Shown here in pieces: positions 17,211-24,556 of a stretch of DNA of 47,621 bases. The first letter of the stretch is position 1, and each line of letters starts with the position of its first letter. Location of the stretch: contig JAXLQL010000042.1 in assembly GCA_046331625.1 (NCBI GenBank), positions 1 through 47,621 on the forward strand, read 5' to 3'. The notes beneath the pieces are model-generated. The model was not told where the DNA came from. It made no database searches and worked only from the letters and a program-made list of their open reading frames with translations. Source of the stretch: JAXLQL01 sp046331625 (GTDB lineage Bacteria > Acidobacteriota > Terriglobia > Bryobacterales > Bryobacteraceae). Both the position numbers and the translations under genes were made by a program.

Positions 17211-18083
17211 ATGCCGAACACGAGTGAAATCATTCTCGAGCTCATTGACGCCGATGGCGCCTGGATTACCGACCGCATCGAAGTGCGCGTGCAGAACCGG
17301 CGGTGCTCGCAATTCGACCAGACGTTTCGCTTCCACTTGGAAGGCGGGCGCGTCCGCTTGCCGAACATACCGGCGGCTCCCGATGGCGCGGCGCAGCTCA
17401 CGATTCAGCCGGCGAGCTATCGCCCGAAGTCGATCTTCATCGACGTGCCGGCCGGCGCGCCGCTCACCGTGCGCGAGCAGATGTTCGTGGACCCGATTCG
17501 CGTGATGGCGCTGTTTCCGCAATGGAACGACATCCACGACACGTTGCGACGATTGCTCGCAGCGTCCGGTATCGACAAGTCAGTGTGGGAAGGCCTTCCG
17601 CTCGAACACCGCGCCAGTGTGTTCAACGTGTGGTCAAAGAGTTGGAGCGTGACGCTCGATGACGGATCGCTGTTCCAGACTTATCGCAGGATCCTTGGGA
17701 TCAAACCGGCGCGGTGCCTCATCGTGGTGGATCCGGACCTGCAGGAGAGACTCGTGAATCGTCCGCTGCAGTTCCGTGAGGAATGCGGCGCGCTGCACCA
17801 GTTTCCGCAGGGCTGGCAGCGGCTGCCCGAGCACGAAAGCTTCAAGACGCGCGATGACATGGGCAATCTGCAGCTCACCTTCGCGCGCGATACGAGCCGC
17901 GAGGGGCTGTTGGTGGCTGACGTGGATCTCGATGACCATGCGGGCATTCGGCACGCCTTCGATGTGATGAAGCATACGTTGAGCGGGAAGGACACGCACC
18001 CTTACGACATTCATCAGATCCTGAGATGCTTTCAAGGGATCTACCCGGGGTATCGTCTGGCGCCGGCGGGGCATCTGGTATAG
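17211..18083 (+). CDS. Unknown protein, last gene of the exporter cluster
   Basis: The 290-residue protein is without a recognised family, signal peptide or TM helix. The N-terminal third (SEIILELIDADGAWITDRIEVRVQNRR) looks beta-rich, like a small beta-sandwich; the C-terminal half is mixed and ends with YDIHQILRCFQGIYPGYRL. Many Asp/Arg pairs and a moderately conserved-looking DGSLFQTYRRILGI segment are present. ATG 17211 is preferred over GTG 17097 because GGAGGG lies 8 nt upstream. It begins 147 nt after the TolC gene and could be a substrate or cytosolic partner of the exporter (speculative). Confidence 0.6.
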   Translation: MPNTSEIILELIDADGAWITDRIEVRVQNRRCSQFDQTFRFHLEGGRVRLPNIPAAPDGAAQLTIQPASYRPKSIFIDVPAGAPLTVREQMFVDPIRVMALFPQWNDIHDTLRRLLAASGIDKSVWEGLPLEHRASVFNVWSKSWSVTLDDGSLFQTYRRILGIKPARCLIVVDPDLQERLVNRPLQFREECGALHQFPQGWQRLPEHESFKTRDDMGNLQLTFARDTSREGLLVADVDLDDHAGIRHAFDVMKHTLSGKDTHPYDIHQILRCFQGIYPGYRLAPAGHLV

Positions 18084-18084
18084 T
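18079..18084 (+). promoter_or_regulatory. -10 box before the PH-like gene
   Basis: TATAGT, eight nt before GTG 18093, no Shine-Dalgarno between them. Confidence 0.35.
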
Positions 18085-18092
18085 TCGATTCC

Positions 18093-18596
18093 GTGGAGAA
18101 GGAGATCATCCGCTTTCGGCCATGGCGGTTGGCACGCGTCGCCGCGCCGCTGGTTGCGCTGATCGCGCTGTCGCTGGTGGTCAACTTCGATGCGTGGCGG
18201 ACTGCCTCGCCGTGGACGCTCGCCGGGCTGGGCGCCGTATTCGCACTGCTGGCCGTTGCGGGGGTGGCGATGCGGACGCGCTACTACGTGGAGCTGGATG
18301 CTTCGGGCGTCCAGCTCCACTACCTGGGCGGCGTGCGCAGTGCGCGTTGGCAGGATATCGAATCGATCGACGTCGCGCGGCGTAGCGTCAACGATGTCTC
18401 GATCGGCGACACGCTGATCATCAAGCTGAAGCCGGAGGCCGCTTCGAGTGCGCGGAACCTGTTGGCGGGCGTCATTGGATACCACATGTCCATCTATGGC
18501 GTGCTCGAACAGGATTGCCCGGCGCTGGCGAACACCCTCGAGCGGTGGAGGCGGCGATACGGCGGGGGTTCAAGCCAGCCTCACACTGAGCTATGA
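18093..18596 (+). CDS. Membrane protein with PH-like (bPH) domain
   Basis: The protein has 167 residues. Two TM helices (about 15-33 and 43-60) are followed by a segment of short strands (YYVELDASGVQLHYLGGVRSARWQDIESIDVARR) of the kind seen in bacterial PH-like domains, then a helix near the C-terminus. The role is unknown. It starts with GTG 18093 and no ribosome site. The 3' end overlaps the convergent htpX gene by 6 nt. Confidence 0.6.
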   Translation: MEKEIIRFRPWRLARVAAPLVALIALSLVVNFDAWRTASPWTLAGLGAVFALLAVAGVAMRTRYYVELDASGVQLHYLGGVRSARWQDIESIDVARRSVNDVSIGDTLIIKLKPEAASSARNLLAGVIGYHMSIYGVLEQDCPALANTLERWRRRYGGGSSQPHTEL

Positions 18597-19415
18597 GAGT
18601 TGGCGGAGGCGCGCGATCCGGTCTTCCGTCGACGGGTGCGTCGAGAACAACCCGCGAATCGGATTCATGATGTACATGTGCGATTGCGCCGGCGACACGT
18701 CCATCGGAATCTGCTTGCCGTAGGCATCGAGGCGCCGCAGTGCCGAGATCAACCCATTCGGTGAACCCGTGTACTTGGCCGCCGCCGCATCCGCGCTGAA
18801 CTCGCGCGTGCGCGAGATGGCCATCTGAATCATGGGCGCGATCAGGAGGCTCGCGAGGAACATCAGCGGACCCGCCCATGCCGATCCGCGATCGTCATCG
18901 TCGCGCCGTCCGCCGAAGAAGTACGCCATCTGCGCCATGAACGTGATCGCTGTGCCGATGGTCGCCGCCACAGAGCTGATCAGAATGTCGCGATGCAGCA
19001 CGTGGCCGAGCTCGTGCGCGACAACGCCTTCCACTTCCTGATCATTCATCAAGTCGAGCAACCCCGCGGTCACCGCCACCGATGCGTGATTCGGATTGCG
19101 TCCCGTAGCGAATGCATTGGGCTGCGGCTCGGGCGTCACCCAAAGCTTCGGCGGAGGGATTCCCATGCGCTGCGCGAGACGCTCGGTCATCGGCGCGAGA
19201 CGGCGATAGATCTGCGGGTACGACTCCGGAGTCACCGCTTGCGCTCCGCTCGATGCCAGCGCGATCTTCTCCGAGAAGAAGTAGCTGAAGAAGTTCATGC
19301 CGATGGCGATCACGAGTCCGAGCCACATGCCGCGCTCACCCGCTGCCGCGCGTCCGCCGAATACGAGAATGCTCGACAGCAAGCCGAGCAGAAAGACTGT
19401 CTTGATAGCGTTCAT
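18591..19415 (-). CDS. htpX: HtpX-type membrane zinc metalloprotease (M48)
   Basis: The protein has 274 residues. Two N-terminal TM helices (about 6-22 and 31-47) precede the catalytic domain with HELGH at 134-138 and the third zinc ligand Glu in SRTREFSADAAAAKY near 205; further TM helices lie about 145-165 and 180-200. Conserved PQPNAFATGRNPNHASVAVT matches HtpX. It degrades misfolded inner-membrane proteins during envelope stress. It lies downstream of hsp20 on the same strand, 142 nt away, with a hairpin (19482-19520) between, so the stress genes are neighbours but may not share a transcript. Confidence 0.95.
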   Translation of the reverse strand: MNAIKTVFLLGLLSSILVFGGRAAAGERGMWLGLVIAIGMNFFSYFFSEKIALASSGAQAVTPESYPQIYRRLAPMTERLAQRMGIPPPKLWVTPEPQPNAFATGRNPNHASVAVTAGLLDLMNDQEVEGVVAHELGHVLHRDILISSVAATIGTAITFMAQMAYFFGGRRDDDDRGSAWAGPLMFLASLLIAPMIQMAISRTREFSADAAAAKYTGSPNGLISALRRLDAYGKQIPMDVSPAQSHMYIMNPIRGLFSTHPSTEDRIARLRQLS

Positions 19416-19481
19416 CGTTGTCTACCTACGAGTTTAGACGAAGCTGACTCACGCACCGATTCATCGTTGCTGAGACAGTGA

Positions 19482-19520
19482 AGCCCGGCATCGAGCTTTG
19501 CGCTTCGACACCGGGCCTTC
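19482..19520 (-). other. Imperfect hairpin between hsp20 and htpX
   Basis: An inverted repeat (GAAGCCCGG...CCGGGCCTTC arms with a TTTGC-like loop) lies in the 142-nt gap. It lacks a U-tract, so it may be a weak terminator or a transcript-stability structure. Confidence 0.4.
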
Positions 19521-19557
19521 GAAAGTTCACGCACTTGCTTCGCTCGTCGTGCTTGGC

Positions 19558-20007
19558 TTACGAAGCTTTCACATTCACCTTCACCGACTTCGGCTTGGCA
19601 ACTTCCTTCTTGCCGATGGACACTGTGAGGGTGCCGTTGGAGTAGTCGGCGGTCAACTTCTCGGGATCCACCGTCTCCGGCAGCGTGAACGCGCGCATGA
19701 ATGTGCCGTAGCTGCGCTCGATGCGGTGATAGCCCTTGCCGTCTTCCTTCTTCTCGAACTCGCGCTTGCCCTTCAGGATCAGCGTCCCGTCTTCGAATTT
19801 GACTTCGATGTCTTCGGGTTTGACGCCAGGCGCGTCGGCCTTGACGACGAGTTCGTTCTCGGTCTCGACGATATCCACGGGCGGGGTCCAGGGGCTGACC
19901 GCCGGGGCATGGGTCTCGGGGAAGAACGACTGCAGCGCATTGTCGAATGCTTTCAACGGGTTAGAGAGCGAGCCGAAGTCGGCCCAGGGATTGTAGCGAA
20001 CTAGCAT
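19558..20007 (-). CDS. Small heat-shock protein (Hsp20/alpha-crystallin)
   Basis: The protein has 149 residues: a flexible N-terminus (NPWADFGSLSN), then the alpha-crystallin domain from about 43 (PPVDIVETENELVVKADAPGV) to 130, with the conserved GTLTVSI motif at its end (ANGxLxI type). It is an ATP-independent holdase chaperone. AGGAGG lies 9-10 nt before ATG 20007. A near-consensus sigma-70 promoter (20046-20074) gives a leader of about 33 nt, too short for a ROSE-type thermometer. A 7-3-7 palindrome 18 nt upstream of the -35 may be its operator. Confidence 0.95.
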   Translation of the reverse strand: MLVRYNPWADFGSLSNPLKAFDNALQSFFPETHAPAVSPWTPPVDIVETENELVVKADAPGVKPEDIEVKFEDGTLILKGKREFEKKEDGKGYHRIERSYGTFMRAFTLPETVDPEKLTADYSNGTLTVSIGKKEVAKPKSVKVNVKAS

Positions 20008-20045
20008 TTTCAGATACCTCCTAATCGAGATCTAAGCTCAACTCC

Positions 20046-20074
20046 AATATAAAACATGAGCGTCTACATGTCAA
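20046..20074 (-). promoter_or_regulatory. Sigma-70 promoter of hsp20
   Basis: On the minus strand TTGACA (20074-20069), a 17-nt spacer and TATATT (20051-20046): an almost perfect housekeeping promoter. The inferred start is near 20039. Confidence 0.8.
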
Positions 20075-20092
20075 TATATCGCGCAAACAATC

Positions 20093-20109
20093 TGAGTGTG
20101 TGACACTCA
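20093..20109. promoter_or_regulatory. Palindrome upstream of hsp20 promoter, candidate operator
   Basis: TGAGTGT-GTG-ACACTCA is a perfect 7-bp inverted repeat with a 3-nt centre, 18 nt upstream of the -35. It is not CIRCE, whose arms run in the opposite order with a 9-nt spacer. Confidence 0.4.
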
Positions 20110-20171
20110 TGAATGGATTGTGTTCCGAGCGGACGTATATAAAAGGATCCGTAGCGATCGGCGGGACACGG

Positions 20172-20236
20172 GACGGAGGAGAGAGGACGAAGGGAGGAGA
20201 GAGGACGAAGAAGGGAGGAGACGAGAGAGGAGTGAG
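20172..20236 (+). repeat. Polypurine tract with imperfect tandem repeat
   Basis: About 65 nt of nearly pure purine on the plus strand built from repeats of GGAGGAGAGAGGACGAAG, one full copy followed by a second and a diverged third. It lies between the terminator at 20256-20287 and the hsp20 promoter. No gene in it is supported. Confidence 0.65.
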
Positions 20237-20255
20237 CGAGTAGAGTGGAGCTGCC

Positions 20256-20287
20256 AAAAAAGCCAAAGGCCCCGATTGCTCGGGGCC
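20256..20287 (-). terminator. Rho-independent terminator of the small basic peptide gene
   Basis: Read on the minus strand: a 20-nt hairpin of GGCCCC arms (20287-20268) followed by TTTGGCTTTTTT. It lies 66 nt after the peptide stop codon. Confidence 0.8.
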
Positions 20288-20352
20288 CTAGCGGTTAGAA
20301 CCGTTCGAACCATCGTGGCGGATCTTGCGACCCACCGAGGTTCTCGAGATCC

Positions 20353-20424
20353 CTACTTCTTCTTCTTGGCGGCCTTCTTCTTGGCAGGGGCCTTCTTGGC
20401 CGCCTTCTTGGTTGCGTACTTCAT
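20353..20424 (-). CDS. Tiny Lys/Ala-rich basic peptide (histone H1-like tail)
   Basis: The 23-residue product starts MKYATKKAAKKAPAKKK and ends in KKAAKKKK-type repeats: 13 lysines, no acidic residues. Such KKAA/KKAP tails resemble bacterial H1-like and HU C-terminal DNA-binding tails, so it may bind nucleic acid (inferred). The gene is too short for most gene finders, but the unit is complete: TTGACA-N17-TATATA promoter (20486-20514), AGGGAG about 10 nt before the ATG, and a strong terminator (20256-20287). The leader is about 55 nt. Codon usage is AAG-biased. It could alternatively be a small RNA with an incidental ORF. Confidence 0.75.
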   Translation of the reverse strand: MKYATKKAAKKAPAKKKAAKKKK

Positions 20425-20485
20425 TGATTCATTCTCCCTAACATCAGAATTTGCGATCTTCTTGCGAAGACCACAGTGTGATCCA

Positions 20486-20514
20486 TATATAAAGTGAACT
20501 GCGTCGAATGTCAA
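20486..20514 (-). promoter_or_regulatory. Sigma-70 promoter of the small basic peptide gene
   Basis: Minus strand TTGACA (20514-20509), 17-nt spacer, TATATA (20491-20486). Expected start near 20479, giving a leader of about 55 nt. Confidence 0.8.
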
Positions 20515-20677
20515 GCAAAATTTTTCATCGTGACGCTCCGCATCGATCACGATGCATGCATCGATCGACGCGTTGCGCATCACCGGCGAAGAGCGCTCGC
20601 ATCGATAAAACGTTTTCAGCTAAACTTGTTTTATTGCTCCGGGGCCTTGTTTTACGGGCCTCCGGACGACATCGCAC

Positions 20678-21091
20678 ATGCGCACTCGCAATTTTCGCAT
20701 CTTCGCGCTCATCGTCATCGCACTCGCATCGAGCTGCTCGAAGCGCAGCGCGAAAATTTTTTCGCCGAAGATCGGCGCGAAGCAGACCGGTATCGCCAGT
20801 TGGTATGGCGAACGCTACCAAGGCCGCGCAACGGCGAGTGGCGAGCGCTTCGACATGAACCTTCACACCGCCGCGCATCGCAAGTACGCATTCGGCACTT
20901 GGGTGCGCGTCGAGAATCTCGACAACGGCAACGTCACCGAAGTGCGCATCAACGATCGAGGACCATTCAAGCGCGGCCGCATCATCGATCTCTCACGCGC
21001 GGCCGCAGGCTCGATCGACATGCTCCGCGCGGGCACCGCGCGCGTTCGCATCATCGTCATCCCCGCACCTGTGGGGAGGGGCCCCGGATAA
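20678..21091 (+). CDS. rlpA: RlpA-like lipoprotein with DPBB domain
   Basis: The protein has 137 residues. The lipobox LASSC ends at Cys20, so it is a lipoprotein. The rest is a double-psi beta-barrel: GIASWYGERYQGRATASGE (about 38-56) with FDMN, GTWVRVENL and INDRGPF motifs (about 76-108). RlpA acts as a lytic transglycosylase on naked glycan strands in some species. There is no SPOR domain here. It is not linked by an operon to either neighbour. The start ATG 20678 was taken from the signal peptide. Confidence 0.92.
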   Translation: MRTRNFRIFALIVIALASSCSKRSAKIFSPKIGAKQTGIASWYGERYQGRATASGERFDMNLHTAAHRKYAFGTWVRVENLDNGNVTEVRINDRGPFKRGRIIDLSRAAAGSIDMLRAGTARVRIIVIPAPVGRGPG

Positions 21092-21412
21092 AGGCGCTGC
21101 GTACACGCATCGCGCATAGGGGTTCCACGCACCCGCGTGAAATCCTCCTAGGCTATTGAATCCACGAAGCTTGAGGGTGGGGTAGGTCTTAGTACTACAT
21201 GCTTTCCCTACCTCAGAGATCGGGATACACCCTATAGTCTGCTGGCCATACACCCAGTCTTGGTCTTGTGAAGATCATCACATTCGCGTAGATTTTTACC
21301 TTGGAACCCGCACTAATCATTTGAGGGCTCTGTTTCGACAGAGTCCACTCGTTGAGAGGAGACGAGGATAGATGATCGGCGAACGGGAACCGAACGAGAG
21401 AGGGAGTTGCAA
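21092..21412. other. Intergenic leader region of the sigma-54 activator gene
   Basis: No gene is supported in these 321 nt. They contain GGTAGG/CCTACC arms around 21182-21214, a TATAGT near 21233 and a UUCG-capped stem-loop at 21325-21346. No -24/-12 sigma-54 promoter was found. Confidence 0.45.
21325..21346 (+). other. UUCG-capped stem-loop in activator leader
   Basis: GGGCTCTGT-TTCG-ACAGAGTCC: nine pairs (one G-U) closed by a TTCG tetraloop, which is unusually stable in RNA. No U-tract follows, so it is not a terminator. It lies about 65 nt before the activator start. Confidence 0.5.
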
Positions 21413-22420
21413 TTGATCGTAGGAGAGTCAGTCAAAACGCGACAAGTGTTGCGTCACATCGACAAGGTGGCGCAAGGAACATGGCCGGTGCTGGTTCTCG
21501 GGGAAACGGGAACCGGCAAAGAGATGGTGGCGCGCAGCATCTATCAAGCGAATCCGCGAGGTCCGTTCATCACCATCGATTGTTCGAGTCTGGTGGGAAC
21601 GCTGATGGAGAGCGAGCTGTTCGGTTATGCGAAGGGAGCATTCACCGGAGCAGTCGCCATCAAGCGCGGGTTGATCGAGTTGGCCGATGGAGGCACGGCG
21701 TTCTTCGACGAGATCGGAGAATTGCCGCTCGACCTGCAAGCGAAGCTGTTGCGTGTTCTGCAGGAGAAGGAGTTTCGCCCGGTAGGCGCCTTGGCTTCGA
21801 AGCGCTCGGACTTCCGTGTCATCGCCGCGACCAATCGCGATCTCGCGAAAGAAGTAGAGAAGGGCAACTTTCGCCGTGACCTCTACTATCGCCTGAACGT
21901 GGTGACAGTCAAGCTCGCTCCACTGCGCGAGCGGCGCGAAGACGTTCGCCCGCTGGTGGAGCACTTCCTCAAGAAGTACGGCAACACGCACGCGGTCTCG
22001 GAAGACATCTGGTACGAACTCGAGCACTACGATTGGCCGGGCAACGTGCGCGAGCTCGAGAACTGCGTGCAGCAGATGGTTGCGATGAACTCCGGTCCTT
22101 CGCTGCACATCGGAGATCTACCTTCGCCAGTGCGCAATCATCGCACGGCGTCACGCGGGATGGAGATGGCGATGGCGATGGGAGCCGGCGCGGGCTTTTC
22201 CACGGCGATGACGGTGACTCCGGTGGACATTCCGCGCATCCCGCCGCATCGCGCGGTGGGGGCGGCGTCTCCGGTGGTGCCGCTTGCCGAGTTGGAACGC
22301 AAGGCAATCATGGGGGCGCTCGAGTTCACGCATGGAGATCGCGCGGTGGCCGCGCATCTGTTGGGTATCGGCCGCACTACGCTGTATCGCAAGTTGAAGG
22401 AATACCAGGTGGCGGTGTGA
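21413..22420 (+). CDS. Sigma-54-dependent transcriptional activator lacking a receiver domain
   Basis: The protein has 335 residues. It starts directly in the AAA+ domain: Walker A GETGTGKE (30-37), GAFTGA (75-80) contacting sigma-54, Walker B GGTAFFDEIGEL (about 93-104), and DWPGNVRELENC in the lid. A low-complexity linker (about 235-285, rich in Met/Ala/Gly/Pro) leads to a Fis-type HTH (about 288-333: ALEFTHGDRAVAAHLLGIGRTTLYRKLKEY). No receiver, GAF or PAS sensor is present. TTG 21413 was preferred over TTG 21407 because GAGGGAG ends six nt upstream. Confidence 0.9.
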   Translation: MIVGESVKTRQVLRHIDKVAQGTWPVLVLGETGTGKEMVARSIYQANPRGPFITIDCSSLVGTLMESELFGYAKGAFTGAVAIKRGLIELADGGTAFFDEIGELPLDLQAKLLRVLQEKEFRPVGALASKRSDFRVIAATNRDLAKEVEKGNFRRDLYYRLNVVTVKLAPLRERREDVRPLVEHFLKKYGNTHAVSEDIWYELEHYDWPGNVRELENCVQQMVAMNSGPSLHIGDLPSPVRNHRTASRGMEMAMAMGAGAGFSTAMTVTPVDIPRIPPHRAVGAASPVVPLAELERKAIMGALEFTHGDRAVAAHLLGIGRTTLYRKLKEYQVAV

Positions 22421-22547
22421 GCTCCTCGAGGGCGCTGTCGTCCCGCCACTAGTGGCCGCTGTCGTGACACCTCCAACCGCAGTGTCGTAAACTGTAAGCG
22501 ATCAGACGCCGGCCGCTAACGGGGACTTGCGGCTGCGGGAGGGACGG

Positions 22548-23810
22548 TTGGGTGAACGGGTGAATTCCATCTTGTGGCCGTGTGTCATCATGGCTGCGCT
22601 TTGCATAGCGGCATATGGGCGAGCGATTGCGCTGCCTTTCATTTCTGACGACTATATTCAAATCCGGTTGGCGCGCGAGTATGGGCCTGTGTCCGGCTGG
22701 TGGCAATTGGCCGGCGATGCGCTTTACCGGTGCCGTGCCACCTCGTTGGTGCTCACCTACTGGACCGAGCAACTTTTCGGATTGAACGCATTCGCCTTCA
22801 ACGCGAGCAGTCTGGCGCTGCACGTCATCAACACATGGCTGGTGTTCGCGCTCGGCGGATGGAAGCGCATCGGCTGGCGTGTCTCAACCGCAGCGGCCTG
22901 CTACTTCGCGGTGTATCAGGGCCACCAGGAAGCAGTGATTTGGTACGCCGCACTGCCCGAACTCCTCGTGTTCGGATTCTCGATGATGAGCGTGCTCTGC
23001 TGGATGCATTGGCTCGAAAGCCGGCGCGTTTCGATCTACGCGGCGGCGCTCGGGCTCTACGTGCTCGCGCTGCTATCGAAAGAGTCGGCTGTGTGCGTGG
23101 TTCCGCTCATCGTGCTGCTCGCCGTTCTCGAACGCCAGGGAAAGCGCGCGGCGCCTTACATGGTTCCTTTCGTCGTGCTGGCGGCGCTCTACTTTCTCAT
23201 GGCGCACGCGGCGCGGGCGAGTCATCTGCATTTCAACGACGGAACCTTTTCGTTGACCGCCCCGTTTTGGATCACCACGCCCCGGAGCGTCGCCCGCATG
23301 CTCTGGATCAGCGGCGGGCTGTCGCTCGTGGCGATGCTGGCGCTCCGGGCGCGCCGCTGGCTCGTCGTCGCCGGAATGGCTCTGGTCTGGATGGCAGTGA
23401 CGCTTCTTCCGTACAGCTTCCTCACCTATCAACCATTCGTGCCGAGCCGTCACACCTACTTGGCCAGCGCGGGTTTGGCGCTGCTTGCCGGAGCCGGATT
23501 CGGGCTGCTGCGCGAACGCGTGCAGTCGAGAGCAGTAGTTGCGCTGGTGGCCTTGACGGTAATCACGACTCATTGGGCCTATCTCTGGACCCGAAAACAC
23601 AACCAGTTCGAACTGCGCGCCGAGCCTACCGAGCGTTTGCTCGAGTTCGCGGAAGGCCGCGAAGGCCCGATCCACGTCAAGTGCTTTCCGTATTCGCCCG
23701 AGGTAGCGAACTCTGCGCTCGAAGTCCGGTTGGGACCGAATGCGCCAAAGCTCCACTTCAACGGCCAGCCCGAGTTGGAGTCGCTCGATCTCTGCGACGT
23801 CCGATTCTGA
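22548..23810 (+). CDS. Polytopic membrane protein, GT-C glycosyltransferase-like
   Basis: The protein has 420 residues with about nine to ten TM helices. The first loop has FISDDYIQIRL, an acidic pair like those at the active site of GT-C enzymes, and the second loop carries RCRATSLVLTYWTEQLFG. It may transfer a sugar from a lipid carrier, but no closer family could be assigned. The start is uncertain: TTG 22548 has GGGAGGG four nt upstream; TTG 22527 and GTG 22560 are in frame. The gene is not tightly linked to its neighbours. Confidence 0.6.
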   Translation: MGERVNSILWPCVIMAALCIAAYGRAIALPFISDDYIQIRLAREYGPVSGWWQLAGDALYRCRATSLVLTYWTEQLFGLNAFAFNASSLALHVINTWLVFALGGWKRIGWRVSTAAACYFAVYQGHQEAVIWYAALPELLVFGFSMMSVLCWMHWLESRRVSIYAAALGLYVLALLSKESAVCVVPLIVLLAVLERQGKRAAPYMVPFVVLAALYFLMAHAARASHLHFNDGTFSLTAPFWITTPRSVARMLWISGGLSLVAMLALRARRWLVVAGMALVWMAVTLLPYSFLTYQPFVPSRHTYLASAGLALLAGAGFGLLRERVQSRAVVALVALTVITTHWAYLWTRKHNQFELRAEPTERLLEFAEGREGPIHVKCFPYSPEVANSALEVRLGPNAPKLHFNGQPELESLDLCDVRF

Positions 23811-23813
23811 ACC

Positions 23814-24527
23814 TCAACGCACCTCGAAACATGGCGAAAGTTCGGCTCGAGCCGGCATTGCCGCGAGTGGGAATTCGATCGCTTCGCGCGGGAATAGATC
23901 ACTGACGGCGAGCTTGCTCTTCGCCAGCGGGGCGTTTAGAAGCGCCGACGCGCGTCCCGTCGTTCCCTTGCTGCCGTTGCCCATGCTCTCACGTCCGCTG
24001 AGCCGGTGCTCGATGGGGCTTCCATCATCCACGGACACGGTGAACGTGCGATCGGTCTGTGGCTCAGGCGACCACGTCAACTGCATCTCACCCATGCGGC
24101 TCGACGTGTCGCAGGCAAGCGTGAGCCGGTAAAGCGGAGCTTCGCTTGCCGCCTTCCGCGGAGCCACCTCGCGCACGATGCTCGCCATCACCCTGGTCTG
24201 GTTGCGGATCACGGTCCACTCGCGCGCGCCTTCCGATTGCGCCACTGCCGCCGCCGTCCACGCTGCTGCTTCCACGCGATCGGGAGCGCGCAGTCCCGCG
24301 GCGCTCATTGCGCCGTTGCGGAGCTTGCTCAGAATCATCGCTGCTAGCGCAGGATTGCGCTGTGACGCGTCGTAGCCCTCGAGCGATAGTCCACCGTTCA
24401 TCGCCCCGCTCGAGTGGCACACGGCGCAATACTCGCGCACCAACGTGTTCTGGCGCTCGATGGCGAGCTCTGCGAGCAAAGGGATCGCGGTGACGAGCAG
24501 GAGAATTCGCTTCACATCGGTAAGCAT
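23814..24527 (-). CDS. Cytochrome c-like secreted protein with CxxCH motif
   Basis: The protein has 237 residues. A signal-like helix (about 6-22) precedes LVREYCAVCHSSGAMNGGLSLEGYD, with the heme-binding CAVCH at 34-38, as in the N-terminal cytochrome modules of planctomycete/acidobacterial PSD1-type proteins. The remaining 180 residues show no cytochrome or catalytic motif; a C-terminal beta-rich domain (about 115-180, TLACDTSSRMGEMQLTWSPEP) resembles a carbohydrate-binding-like fold only loosely. Divergent from the amidohydrolase; their starts are 29 nt apart and share a bidirectional -10. Confidence 0.65.
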   Translation of the reverse strand: MLTDVKRILLLVTAIPLLAELAIERQNTLVREYCAVCHSSGAMNGGLSLEGYDASQRNPALAAMILSKLRNGAMSAAGLRAPDRVEAAAWTAAAVAQSEGAREWTVIRNQTRVMASIVREVAPRKAASEAPLYRLTLACDTSSRMGEMQLTWSPEPQTDRTFTVSVDDGSPIEHRLSGRESMGNGSKGTTGRASALLNAPLAKSKLAVSDLFPREAIEFPLAAMPARAELSPCFEVR

Positions 24528-24541
24528 GACACGGAATGCGC

Positions 24542-24549
24542 ACTATACT
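24542..24549. promoter_or_regulatory. Bidirectional -10 box
   Basis: Plus TATACT (24544-24549), seven nt before ATG 24557; minus TATAGT (24547-24542), 14 nt before ATG 24527. Both divergent genes may start from this overlapping symmetric element. Confidence 0.4.
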
Positions 24550-24556
24550 CGTGAAG

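Noticed and set aside
20093..20109. CIRCE operator for hsp20
   Set aside because: The palindrome arms are in the opposite order to TTAGCACTC-N9-GAGTGCTAA and the spacer is three nt.
20172..20236. CRISPR array
   Set aside because: Repeats are contiguous and purine-only, without unique spacers.
20021..20266. Open frame on the minus strand through the polypurine tract
   Set aside because: It runs across the hsp20 promoter and a low-complexity repeat, with Ser/Pro-rich nonsense-like product and no ribosome site.
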